This document shows, piece after piece, positions 45,773 through 54,212 of a stretch of DNA of 54,526 bases (its first letter is position 1; the number at the start of each line of letters is the position of its first letter). The stretch is from Paractinoplanes aksuensis (GTDB lineage: Bacteria; Actinomycetota; Actinomycetes; Mycobacteriales; Micromonosporaceae). The position numbers and the translations under genes are program-made. Location: contig NZ_JAMYJR010000046.1 in the NCBI RefSeq assembly GCF_024137025.1, positions 1-54,526 of the forward strand. Direction: 5' to 3'. The notes beneath the pieces were generated by a model. It had not been told where the DNA came from and did not search any database. It was given only the letters and a program-made list of their open reading frames with translations.

Positions 45773-47149
45773 GTGCTTCTCACGTTGACGACCACCCACC
45801 GGCCCGCCACCGATCTCGGTTACCTGTTGGTCAAGCATCCCGACCGGGTCCACCGGTTCGATGTGCCGACCGGCACGGCCTATGTCCTCTACCCCGAGGC
45901 CACCGACGAGCGGTGCACCGCGGCGTTGCTGCTCGACGTCGATCCCCAGCGGCTACGCGCCCAGCACGACGCGTTCGCGCTGGGCCAGTTCGTCAACGAC
46001 CGGCCCTACGCGGCCTCCAGCCTGCTGGCCAGCGCCCTGGCCAAGGTCTTCCGCAGCGCGTTGCGCGGCGCCTCTAAAGACCGTCCCGAGCTGGTCGCCA
46101 CCCCGATCCCGCTGACGGTCCGGGTGCCGGTGCTGCGCGGCACCACCGAGCTCGCGACCCGGCTGTTCGAGCCGCTCGGCTGGTCGGTCACGGCCATCCC
46201 GATCCCGCTCGAGCCGGCCCTCGGCGGCGACAGCCGCTACGTCGATCTCGAGCTGAGCGGTGAGCTCACGCTGACCGAGGCCCTCAACCACCTGTACGTT
46301 CTGCTGCCCGTCCTCGACGACGCCAAGCACTACTGGGTGGCCCCCGACGAGATCGACAAGCTGCTGCGGTCGGGCGCGGGCTGGCTGGCCGGCCACCCCG
46401 ACAAGGTGCTGATCGCCCGGCGCTACCTCGTGCACAAGCGCGCCCTGACCACCACGGCCCTGCAGCTGCTCGAGGGTGAGGAGGCCGAGGAGCCGCCGGC
46501 CGAGGAAGACGCCGAACTGCCCGTGCCCCGGCGGCAGTCGCTGGCCGGGCAGCGCCGCGACGCCGTGCTCGCCACGCTGGCCGAGGTCGGCGCGTCCCGC
46601 GTGCTCGACCTGGGCTGCGGCGGCGGCGCGCTGCTCACGGCCCTGCTCAAGGACCGGCGCTACACCGAGGTCGTCGGCACCGACGTGTCGGCCCGGGCGC
46701 TCGAGATCGCGGCCCGCAAGCTGCGCCTCGACCGGATGCCCGAGCGGCAGCGCGATCGGCTGAAGCTGTGGCAGTCCGCGCTCACCTACCGCGACGACCG
46801 GCTGCGCGGCTACGACGCCGCCGTGCTCATGGAGGTCATCGAGCACCTCGACCCGCCGCGGCTGCCCGCACTCGAGGCGAGCGTCTTCGGCCACGCTCGT
46901 CCGACCGCGGTGATCGTCACGACCCCCAACGTCGAATACAACGTCAACTACCCGGGGCTGACCGGCCTGCGGCATTCCGACCATCGCTTCGAATGGACCC
47001 GGGCCGAGTTCGCGGCCTGGGCGCATGCTGTCGCCGCCGCTCACGGCTACTCGGTCTCGCTGCGTGGGGTCGGCGAGGCCGACGAGGCCACCGGCTCCCC
47101 CACCCAGCTCGCCCTGTTCACGGCTTCCCCGACGGAGGTGCCCGCATGA
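45773..47149 (+). CDS. hen1: Bacterial Hen1, 3'-terminal RNA ribose 2'-O-methyltransferase
   Basis: 458 residues. An N-terminal Hen1_N domain (1 to about 235) is joined by an acidic linker to a methyltransferase with VLDLGCGGG (278-285) and the Mn-binding residues E354, E357, H358 and H404 (MEVIEHLDPPRL, HSDHRFEW). It methylates the 3'-end ribose at the cut site during RNA repair so that the same ribotoxin cannot cut again. Its stop overlaps the pnkp start as ATGA, the usual bacterial hen1-pnkp arrangement. The start codon is GTG at 45773. Confidence 0.94.
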   Translation: MLLTLTTTHRPATDLGYLLVKHPDRVHRFDVPTGTAYVLYPEATDERCTAALLLDVDPQRLRAQHDAFALGQFVNDRPYAASSLLASALAKVFRSALRGASKDRPELVATPIPLTVRVPVLRGTTELATRLFEPLGWSVTAIPIPLEPALGGDSRYVDLELSGELTLTEALNHLYVLLPVLDDAKHYWVAPDEIDKLLRSGAGWLAGHPDKVLIARRYLVHKRALTTTALQLLEGEEAEEPPAEEDAELPVPRRQSLAGQRRDAVLATLAEVGASRVLDLGCGGGALLTALLKDRRYTEVVGTDVSARALEIAARKLRLDRMPERQRDRLKLWQSALTYRDDRLRGYDAAVLMEVIEHLDPPRLPALEASVFGHARPTAVIVTTPNVEYNVNYPGLTGLRHSDHRFEWTRAEFAAWAHAVAAAHGYSVSLRGVGEADEATGSPTQLALFTASPTEVPA

Positions 47150-49635
47150 TCGACATTCCGGAACTCGCGCTCGTGGCGCTGGTCGGCATCTCCGGCTCGG
47201 GCAAGTCGACCTTCGCCCGCACCCACTTCAAGCCGACCCAGGTGCTGTCCTCCGACTACTTCCGCGGCCTGGTCGCCGACGACGAGAACGACCAGTCGGC
47301 CTCGGCCGAGGCGTTCGACGCGCTGCACTACGTCGCGGGCAAGCGGCTCACCGCCGGCCGGCTGACCGTGGTCGACGCGACCAACCTGCAGCCGCACGGC
47401 CGGGCCGCGCTGGTCCGCCTGGCCCGCGAGCACGACGTGCTGCCGGTGGCCATCGTCCTCGACGTGCCCGAGGCGCTGGCCTGGGAGCGCACCGAGGCCC
47501 GGGCCGACCGCGACTTCGGCCGCCCGGTTCTCACCCGCATGCACCGCGACCTGCGCCGATCTCTGGGCGCACTGGCCCGCGAGGGCTTCCGCAAGGTGCA
47601 CGTGCTGCGCGGGCCCGACGAGATCGCGGCCACCACGATCCGCTACGAGAAGCTGTTCAACGACAAGCGCGAGCTCACCGGGCCGTTCGACATCATCGGC
47701 GACGTCCACGGCTGCCGGGCCGAGCTCGAGACGCTGCTCGAACGGCTCGGCTACGCCCTGGTCCGCGACGAGTCCGGACGTCCGGTCGACGCCATGCCGC
47801 CCGCCGGGCACACGGCGGTCTTCGTCGGCGACCTGGTCGACCGCGGCCCCGACTCGCCGGGCGTGCTGCGCCTGGTGATGGGCATGGTCGCCGCCGGGCA
47901 CGCGCTGTGTGTGCCGGGCAACCACGAGCAGAAGCTGGCGCGCAAGCTCAACGGCCGCAACGTGCAGCTCACCCACGGCCTGCCCGAGACGCTGGAGCAG
48001 CTGGCGGCCGAGCCGGATTCGTTCGTGGCCTCGGCCCGCTCGTTCATCGAGGGCCTGGTCAGCCACTATGTGCTCGACGAAGGCAAGCTGGTGGTCGCCC
48101 ACGCGGGTCTCAAGGAGGCCTACCAGGGGCGGGCCTCGGGCCGGGTGCGCAGCTTCGCGCTCTACGGCGAGACCACCGGCGAGACCGACGAATACGGGCT
48201 GCCGGTGCGCTACCCGTGGGCCCGCGACTACCGGGGCTCGGCCGCGGTCGTCTACGGCCACACCCCGACCCCGAAGCCGGAGTGGATCAACAACACGATC
48301 TGCCTCGACACCGGCTGCGTTTTCGGCGGGGCGCTGACCGCGCTGCGCTGGCCCTCACGCGAGCTGGTGTCGGTGTCGGCAGCGCGGGAGTACTACGAGC
48401 CCGTACGCCCGCTGGCGCCGGCCGAGCGACCCGACGACGGCCTCGACATCGCCGACGTCACCGGCCGTCGGCACCTCGACTACGGGTACGGCCGGGTAAC
48501 CGTGGCCGCCGAGAACGCGGCGGCCGCGCTCGAGGTGATGAGCCGGTTCGCGCTCGACCCGGCCACTCTGTCTTGGTTGCCGCCGACCATGGCGCCGTGC
48601 TCGACGTCGACCCTCGACGGCTATCTCGAACACCCGGCCACCGCGCTCGACGACCTGCGCCAGGCCGGCGCCGAGCGGGTCGTGTGTGAGGAGAAGCACA
48701 TGGGCTCGCGGGCCATCGTGCGGGTCTCGCGCTCCGGTGCGGGCGACGCCATCTGGACGCGGACGGGCCGGCCGTTCTTCGGCTCCGAGCTCGACGAGCA
48801 GCTGCTGACCCGCGTGCGCGCGGCCGCCGGTGGGCTCTTCGACGAGCTGGCGAGCGACTGGCTGCTGCTCGACGCCGAACTGCTGCCGTGGTCGGCCAAG
48901 GCGGCGGGGCTGATCCGCGAGCGGTACGCCGGGGTCGGTGCGGCCGGGCGGGCGGCGCTGCCCGCCGCGCTCGACGTGGTCGACCGGGCGGCCGCGCGGG
49001 GGCTCGACGTGGGCGGGCTGCGGGAGCAGTTGGCGCTGCGCTCGGACGAGATCGACGGCTACTCGGCGGCGTACCGGGCGTACGTGCAGCCGACCGACGG
49101 GCTCGACGGGGTCACGCTGGCGCCGTTCGCCGTGCTGGCCGGGGCCGGCGTCTCGTACGCCGACCGCGACCACGGCTGGCACCTCGCCCTGGTCGACAAG
49201 CTGGTGGCTGCCGACCCGGCCCTGTTCACCCCGACCCGCCGCATGATCGTCGACCTCGCCGACCCGGCGGCCGAGGCGGCGGCCACGCAGTGGTGGCTCG
49301 AGCTGACCGCGTCCGGCGGCGAGGGCATGGTGGTCAAGCCGTGGGCCGGCCTGAAGGCCGTCGACAAGAAGGGCCGGCTGATCCAGCCCGGGGTGAAGTG
49401 TCGTGGCCGCGAATACCTGCGGATCATCTACGGCCCCGAATACACCCGGCCGGAACAGCTCGCCCGCCTGCGCCGGCGCAACCTCGGGCGCAAGCGCAAC
49501 ATGGCGCTGCGCGAGCACGGGTTGGGGCTGGCCGCCCTCGACCGGCTGGCCGAGGGAGCGCCGCTGTGGCGCCGTCACGAGCTGGTCTTCGCGATCCTCG
49601 CCATCGAATCGGAACCTGTCGACCCCCGCCTCTGA
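47146..49635 (+). CDS. pnkp: Polynucleotide kinase-phosphatase-ligase Pnkp
   Basis: 829 residues, three-domain RNA repair enzyme. Kinase: P-loop GISGSGKS (14-21). Phosphatase: GDVHGC (185-190), GDLVDRG (228-234), GNHE (258-261) and later His residues, a binuclear metallophosphoesterase. Ligase: nucleotidyl lysine K517 in EEKHMGSR, motif IV EGMVVKP and motif V VKCRGREYLRI. It heals 5'-OH and 2',3'-cyclic phosphate ends and, with Hen1, seals them. GGAGG within the hen1 3' end precedes the ATG. Confidence 0.96.
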   Translation: MIDIPELALVALVGISGSGKSTFARTHFKPTQVLSSDYFRGLVADDENDQSASAEAFDALHYVAGKRLTAGRLTVVDATNLQPHGRAALVRLAREHDVLPVAIVLDVPEALAWERTEARADRDFGRPVLTRMHRDLRRSLGALAREGFRKVHVLRGPDEIAATTIRYEKLFNDKRELTGPFDIIGDVHGCRAELETLLERLGYALVRDESGRPVDAMPPAGHTAVFVGDLVDRGPDSPGVLRLVMGMVAAGHALCVPGNHEQKLARKLNGRNVQLTHGLPETLEQLAAEPDSFVASARSFIEGLVSHYVLDEGKLVVAHAGLKEAYQGRASGRVRSFALYGETTGETDEYGLPVRYPWARDYRGSAAVVYGHTPTPKPEWINNTICLDTGCVFGGALTALRWPSRELVSVSAAREYYEPVRPLAPAERPDDGLDIADVTGRRHLDYGYGRVTVAAENAAAALEVMSRFALDPATLSWLPPTMAPCSTSTLDGYLEHPATALDDLRQAGAERVVCEEKHMGSRAIVRVSRSGAGDAIWTRTGRPFFGSELDEQLLTRVRAAAGGLFDELASDWLLLDAELLPWSAKAAGLIRERYAGVGAAGRAALPAALDVVDRAAARGLDVGGLREQLALRSDEIDGYSAAYRAYVQPTDGLDGVTLAPFAVLAGAGVSYADRDHGWHLALVDKLVAADPALFTPTRRMIVDLADPAAEAAATQWWLELTASGGEGMVVKPWAGLKAVDKKGRLIQPGVKCRGREYLRIIYGPEYTRPEQLARLRRRNLGRKRNMALREHGLGLAALDRLAEGAPLWRRHELVFAILAIESEPVDPRL

Positions 49636-49696
49636 CCTGCTACGCGGCCCGTCGTCCAGAGCCGTTCGGGTTGGTACTACACACGAATAGATGGAT

Positions 49697-49727
49697 GGCC
49701 CCGGACCTTCCGCCGGGGCCGCCATCC
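49697..49727 (+). terminator. Terminator of hen1-pnkp
   Basis: GGCCCCGG (49697-49704) and CCGGGGCC (49713-49720) pair around an 8-nt loop, extended by outer GATG/CATC pairing, and followed by CCCTTCT. Confidence 0.65.
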
Positions 49728-49802
49728 CTTCTCGGACGGGAAAGGTGCCGCACAGCGAGCGGAAACAAAAGACATAGGTATCTGGGCGTACCCTGGCTCC
49801 TC

Positions 49803-50618
49803 GTGACGATCCGCGCGCTCGGCGAAACCCTCGCCCTCAACCCCCTGGATCCGAAGGATCTGCTGCACAGCTTCGGCGTTCCCGGGGTCTTGGCGATCAT
49901 GTTCGCCGAGACCGGTCTGCTGGTCGGGTTCTTCTTCCCCGGCGACTCGCTGCTCTTCCTGGCCGGCGTGGCCGCCTCCCCGGTGGCCGACTCGATCTTC
50001 GGCGAGGGGGCGCGGCTGTCGTACGTCGCGCTGCTGATCGGTGCCCCGATCTGTGCCATCATCGGCGCTCAGCTCGGCCACTTCCTGGGCGCGCGCTACG
50101 GCACCCGCATGTTCGACAAGCCCGACTCGAAACTCTTCAAGAAGGAGTACGTCGAGAAGGCCGAGTACTACTTCGAGAAGTTCGGCCCGGCCAAGGCCGT
50201 GGTGCTGGCCCGCTTCATCCCGATCGTGCGCACGTTCCTCAACCCCGTGGCCGGCACGCTGGGCATGCCCGCCCGCAAGTTCCTGCTGTGGAACGTCGTC
50301 GGCGCGATCCTGTGGACCGACGGCATCATCATCGTCGGGCACACGCTGGCCCAGCAGATCTACGACGCCATCGGCGACCACATCGACCGCTACATCCTGC
50401 CGGTCGTGGCGCTGATCGTCCTGATCTCGGTCCTGCCCATCCTGATCGAGATCCTGCGCGAGCGCCGCCACAAGAAGAACGCCGGCCCCACGGCCCCGCC
50501 CGAGCCGGCCGCCGCCATCGGCGTCGTGGCCGCGGCCAGCATCGCCGGCCTGGTTGAGGCGGCCCGTCACGAGGACGACGAGGACCCGCAGCAGCCGCGC
50601 TCGCACCGCCGCCACTGA
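49803..50618 (+). CDS. DedA-family membrane protein
   Basis: 271 residues. DedA/VTT core with GLLVGFFFPGDSLLFLAG, GAQLGHFLGARYGTRMF, the conserved FGPAKAVVLARFIPIVRTFLNPVAGTLGM (VTT signature with Arg residues), then several transmembrane helices and a charged disordered tail ending HEDDEDPQQPRSHRRH. DedA proteins are flippases or transporters for polyprenyl-phosphate and phospholipids. TACCCT lies 8 nt before the GTG, with no ribosome site, so it may be leaderless. Confidence 0.88.
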   Translation: MTIRALGETLALNPLDPKDLLHSFGVPGVLAIMFAETGLLVGFFFPGDSLLFLAGVAASPVADSIFGEGARLSYVALLIGAPICAIIGAQLGHFLGARYGTRMFDKPDSKLFKKEYVEKAEYYFEKFGPAKAVVLARFIPIVRTFLNPVAGTLGMPARKFLLWNVVGAILWTDGIIIVGHTLAQQIYDAIGDHIDRYILPVVALIVLISVLPILIEILRERRHKKNAGPTAPPEPAAAIGVVAAASIAGLVEAARHEDDEDPQQPRSHRRH

Positions 50619-50742
50619 CCCTCACACCGCCCGGCGCCTACCTTCGCACCGCAGGCCGCTGACCTGACACCGTCCGGCGCCGTCCGTCGCGTCGCCGGCC
50701 CTGACCGCACACCGTCCGGGGCCAACCCTTGCGTCGCCGGCA
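50615..50742. repeat. Three tandem 42-44 bp repeats
   Basis: Degenerate copies at 50615-50658, 50659-50700 and 50701-50742, each beginning CTGACC and containing ACACCGTCCGG (ACACCGCCCGG in the first) and a closing GCCGG. The first copy includes the dedA stop codon. They fill the 3' region of dedA before its terminator. Confidence 0.6.
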
Positions 50743-50751
50743 TTTGAACAC

Positions 50752-50802
50752 AGCAACGCCCGGCACGGGACCTCTCGGGGAGCCGTGCCGGGCGTTGCTT
50801 TT
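50752..50802 (+). terminator. Terminator downstream of dedA
   Basis: AGCAACGCCCGGCACGG pairs perfectly with CCGTGCCGGGCGTTGCT (17 bp), followed by TTT. The remaining bases to 50914 hold no gene. Confidence 0.8.
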
Positions 50803-50914
50803 GCACTAGTCGGTGGGGATGGTTCGGTGGGCCGGAACGGGACGACGTCCCGGCTGTGCCGATCCGCTCTGCGCCGTTGGGGGCGGGCGCCGGGCGGTTC
50901 GACCGGTGGTGCGG

Positions 50915-51589
50915 TCAGACCGTGACGGCAGTGGAGCCGTACAAGCGGTCCAGGAACTCCTCGGGGCAGTCGCGGAGGTTTTCCAGGCGTCCGGCGGACA
51001 GCGCCCGGTAAGTGAGTTCCGCTGCTTCCTCGAGGTTGTGGGCGCGTTTGTGCGCCAGTTCGATCGTGTCGCCGAGCACCACGCAGCCGTGCTGACTGAG
51101 CACCAGGCAATCGGTGCCGTCAGCGGCCATCGCGGCGGTCAGGGCGGCGAGCTCGGTCGTGCCGGGAAGCCGGAACGGCACCGTCGAGACACGACGCAGG
51201 TAGTACGCGTGGTCGGTGGTGACGATCCGGATGTGCTCACCCAGCGCATCGAGCAGGAGTGCGGTCTGCGGATGCAAATGGATGACGGCGTTGACGTCGG
51301 GGCGGGCCCGATACAGCGCCAGGTGCAGCGCCAGTTCGCTCGTGGGCTCGATCGCGGGCGGTGGCACGTTGCCCACCATCGCGGGCGCGCCGTCCGAGAC
51401 CCGTACGGCCGCGAACGTGGTCCGGCTCAGCCGGCCCAGCCACGAACCGCTGCCGGTGACCCAGATGGCGTCCTCGTCGGGAATCCGGGCGGAGAGGTTC
51501 CCACCCGACCCGGCGACGAGGCCGGCCTGGACCACGTCGAAACCCACGAACGCGAGCTGGTCACGCAGATCGCCGTGGACGTAGTTCAC
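50915..51589 (-). CDS. Class II aldolase/adducin-family protein
   Basis: 224 residues, normal for fuculose-phosphate-aldolase-like enzymes. GSGGNLSARIPDED binds phosphate. The metal ligands are in VIHLHPQTALLL (two His) and SQHGCVVLG (third His), with the catalytic acid in EPTSELALH. It likely cleaves a sugar phosphate or decarboxylates a related substrate. AGGAG lies 6 nt before the GTG start. Confidence 0.87.
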   Translation of the reverse strand: MNYVHGDLRDQLAFVGFDVVQAGLVAGSGGNLSARIPDEDAIWVTGSGSWLGRLSRTTFAAVRVSDGAPAMVGNVPPPAIEPTSELALHLALYRARPDVNAVIHLHPQTALLLDALGEHIRIVTTDHAYYLRRVSTVPFRLPGTTELAALTAAMAADGTDCLVLSQHGCVVLGDTIELAHKRAHNLEEAAELTYRALSAGRLENLRDCPEEFLDRLYGSTAVTV

Positions 51590-51640
51590 CCGTTACTCCT
51601 GAAGGTCCTGGGGGGTGGACTGGAGGAGGAGAGGTCTGCT

Positions 51641-51680
51641 GCCTGGCGTCACGCCCTGCGTGATGCCGGTGACGCCAGGC
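51641..51680 (-). terminator. Hairpin between the ArsR/SmtB gene and the aldolase gene
   Basis: GCCTGGCGTCAC and GTGACGCCAGGC form a perfect 12-bp stem about 18 bp after the ArsR stop on the minus strand. It would separate that gene from the aldolase gene, 108 bp further on. Confidence 0.65.
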
Positions 51681-51697
51681 GATTCCCTGCGACGCGG

Positions 51698-52075
51698 TCA
51701 GCGCGCCTTCTTGGTGGCCCGCTTCCGCGGCGGGGTCAACAGGTCGGCGATCGTCGCGATGGCGGTCGGCACGAGACGGTAGTAGGCCCACACTCCCCGC
51801 TTCTCGCGCTCGAGCAGACCGGCCTCCGTCAGGATCCGCAGGTGGTGACTCACCGTCGGCTGCGAGAGACCCAGCGGAGCGGTCAGGTCGCAGACACAGG
51901 CTTCACCGTCCGTTGCGGACTGAATGAGGCTGAGCAACCGAAGCCGGGCCGGGTCGGCAAGTGCCTTCAGCACTCCCGCAAGCCGCTCGGCGTCGGCACG
52001 TTCAATAGGCTCGCCGGCAAGCGGCGAGATCTGAGGCATTGTCATTTCCGCCAACGCAGTTCCCACGATCTCCAT
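51698..52075 (-). CDS. ArsR/SmtB-family metalloregulator
   Basis: 125 residues. Winged helix LKALADPARLRLLSLIQSATDGEACVCDLTAPLGLSQPTVSHHLRILTEAGLLEREKRGVWAYYRL. The CVCDL in the DNA-contacting helix is the classic ArsR metal site (two Cys), consistent with As(III)/Sb(III) sensing or a related thiophilic metal. The C-terminus is basic (PPRKRATKKAR). ATG at 52075 or 52042; the former sits right after AAGG. No ars operon is in the window, so its target is probably elsewhere or the gene itself. Confidence 0.9.
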   Translation of the reverse strand: MEIVGTALAEMTMPQISPLAGEPIERADAERLAGVLKALADPARLRLLSLIQSATDGEACVCDLTAPLGLSQPTVSHHLRILTEAGLLEREKRGVWAYYRLVPTAIATIADLLTPPRKRATKKAR

Positions 52076-52132
52076 CCTTCCACCAACTGCATCGATTCTC
52101 CTGCATGTGCGCAGGAACGAACCGGCTAACTT

Positions 52133-52342
52133 TCAGGCCGTAAGGCCGACGTCGATCACCGGGACGGTCGATCGGGAGTGGCCGGCAACCCGACCCTCCG
52201 ATGCAACCCATACCGCCGTACCGACTTCGGTCTCTGCCTCCTGCAACGCCTCAGCCGCCATCAGGACGTTGCCCATCTGTGTGGAGGTCTCGATCCCCGC
52301 CCCGGGAGTGAGACGCCCCACATTGTCAATTCGTCGATCCAT
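52133..52342 (-). CDS. Possible small hypothetical protein
   Basis: 69 residues if started at the ATG at 52342. The C-terminal half (MGNVLMAAEALQEAETEVG, then VWVASEGRVAGHS) reads like coding sequence, with moderately high GC3; the N-terminal part is less convincing. An AAGGG is 3 nt before the ATG. It lies 57 bp upstream of the ArsR gene on the same strand. Not recognised. Confidence 0.35.
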   Translation of the reverse strand: MDRRIDNVGRLTPGAGIETSTQMGNVLMAAEALQEAETEVGTAVWVASEGRVAGHSRSTVPVIDVGLTA

Positions 52343-53180
52343 TTGCCCTTCGTGATGCCCTTCATGGCGCTGATCCGTTTCGCCCGAGGCCCGCACCCGC
52401 CCCCGGCGACGTCATCTCGCCACTCCGCGCGAACCCCGCGGACCGGGCGGCCCGGTACCGGAAGTTCACGACCCGATGAAAGCACGGCGCCACGCTGCGC
52501 GACGGGCAATTCAGTGATGAATTTACGCAGGTCGTGCCGTGCTTGCATGCATCGAGCGTACTTGCTGGAACGAAACTGGAACCTTTCGCCCTGGCAGTGC
52601 GCAACGTAACTATTGACGCACACGATTGGGTCGATCTAAAAAGAAACCTTACAGATCCGGCAGTCCCTTTCGCCCGTTGCCAGGAACATCGATGCAGCTC
52701 AAAGCTCCTATGCCGCGGGTCACAGCCCGGGCGGCCGACAGATCACCCGGTCGAGGGGCTGAGAAGCTCCTGTGAATCGCGCCATGGGACGTTTACCCAT
52801 CCAGCGAAAAACACCCTCCGACCGGCGGTGGCGCGCTATCCGGACAGCCGATTGAGGGACGAAGCCGGAGGACAAACTTACCCGTTCGGGTGACCCATAC
52901 CCATCAATATGAGGGGTCACTCCATCAATATGAGGGGGTAACTGGTCGGTAACAACCCGACGGTGCCCTGTCCGGAACTCATCATCCGCCGCGACGTTCA
53001 GCCGTCCGCATCCGGGTCCCCACCCACCGTTGTCCACACTGGCCCGTTATCCACACCCGAGAACCCCGTGCGGCCCGCGAGCCCTCGTTCTGCGAATGTG
53101 GTCGCGCACCCCCGGCACACGAGAGTTCCCGAGCCCCTTCCCGGCTGAGGTTTCCGGGCGCCCTCCATGACCCAGGGCCC
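52343..53180. other. Gene-poor region with lower GC
   Basis: About 840 bp with no convincing gene on either strand. A plus-strand promoter-like pair TTGACG (52613-52618) and TAAAAA (52637-52642) is 18 bp apart but leads into no gene. It also contains the direct repeat at 52901-52937. Confidence 0.5.
52901..52937. repeat. 16-bp direct repeat at 21-bp phase
   Basis: CCATCAATATGAGGGG occurs at 52901-52916 and identically at 52922-52937. The period is 21 bp, two helical turns, and the unit is AT-rich in a GC-rich genome. Such phasing fits tandem protein-binding sites (inference). Confidence 0.75.
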
Positions 53181-53184
53181 CTCA

Positions 53185-53478
53185 GCGCTCTTCACGACCA
53201 AGTTGGGCCTTCGGCGCCCTCGACGACCAAACGGGGCCGTCGACGCCCTCCACGACCAAGCGGGGCCCTCAGCGCCCTCCAAGACCAAGCGGGCCCTCAC
53301 CGCCCTCCACCAGACAGCCGCAGTTTCTGAGCGCCTTTCACTAACAGGCACGGTTCCTGAGCGCCATTCGCACCAGGCGCGGTTGTTGAGCACCTGCCGG
53401 CTACCCAATGCGGTTCCCGAACGATCTCTGTTAGCGGACGAGGTCTCCACGCACCTCTGCCCCGAGCGGAGCCGGTGA
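53185..53478. repeat. Degenerate ~30-bp tandem repeats
   Basis: About ten diverging units of 29-31 bp. The first four contain CCCTCnACGACCAAGCGGGGC-like cores; later ones keep only a TGAGCGCC-like junction and drift strongly. The unit length changes and no open frame is conserved, so I read it as non-coding. Confidence 0.6.
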
Positions 53479-53481
53479 GGT

Positions 53482-53651
53482 CCCTCCCTCCGGCCGCAGA
53501 ACGGGACCGCTGAGGGTTCCTTCTGGCCACGGAACGGGGCCGCTGAGGGCACCCCTCCGGCCACACAACGGCGCCGCTGAGGGCACCCCTCCGGCCACAC
53601 AACGGCGCCGCCGAGGGCCCCCTCCGGCCACACAACGGCGCCGCCGAGGGC
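53482..53651. repeat. Five tandem 32-34 bp repeats
   Basis: Units at about 53485, 53517, 53549, 53583 and 53617 with core CCCTCCGGCCACACAACGGC, closing GCCGCTGAGGG or GCCGCCGAGGG. Units three to five are nearly identical, suggesting recent amplification. The 34-bp length is not a multiple of three. Confidence 0.8.
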
Positions 53652-53880
53652 CCCTCTGGTCAGGGGAAAGATTCGCTGATGGCCAATGAGGATGAAGTCG
53701 GCGGCGGCCCGGGCGTATGCCACAACGGCAGGCGAACGAGCCTCCGGGCGCCGCAGGCAACGATGGGAGGGCCCAGGTCTAGGGCGAACCAAGTTCACGA
53801 CTCACGCGGATTCTGAGGCCGACCCCTGATGGGCTGAAAACCGGCCGCGGGCGAAGTGGTTCAGTCGGACGGGATAAGGC

Positions 53881-54134
53881 GAGGGTGCTCGTGCGGATAC
53901 CCCTCGACCGCCGGTAGCGGCCGCCGAGCGGATCGAGAGTGGCTCGTGCGGATCTCCCCACCCAGCCCCCTTCGTCCGCCGGTAGCGACGAGCGGATCGA
54001 GAGTGGCTCGCGAAGATCGCCCCACCCAGCCCCCTCGGCCGTCGATAGCTATTGCCGAGAGGATCGAGAGTTCCTCGTCCTTGGTCGCCCCGCCCTATCC
54101 CCCTCGGCCACCAGTAGTGATTGCCGAGTGGATC
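53881..54134. repeat. Tandem 64-70 bp repeats
   Basis: Copies begin GAGCGGATCGAGAGTGGCTC at 53926 and 53990, a third diverged copy (GAGAGGATCGAGAGTTCCTC) at 54056, and a partial one (GAGTGGATC) at 54125. A partial copy precedes at 53881. Each carries a CCCCACCCAGCCCCCT-like core. Non-coding. Confidence 0.7.
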
Positions 54135-54212
54135 TAGGACAACTGCCCGTTCGACTACGAACGCAATGGGGCGACCGCTTGTGCCACCTCAGGATGACCG
54201 CCGGCTTACCCC

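Noticed and set aside
53482..53651. Possible CRISPR array
   Set aside because: The units are tandem without unique spacers between them, and no cas gene is present.
52998..53798. 266-residue minus-strand frame over the repeats
   Set aside because: The frame exists only because the GC-rich repeats lack stops; the 34-bp period shifts the reading phase, so the apparent protein repeat is not maintained.
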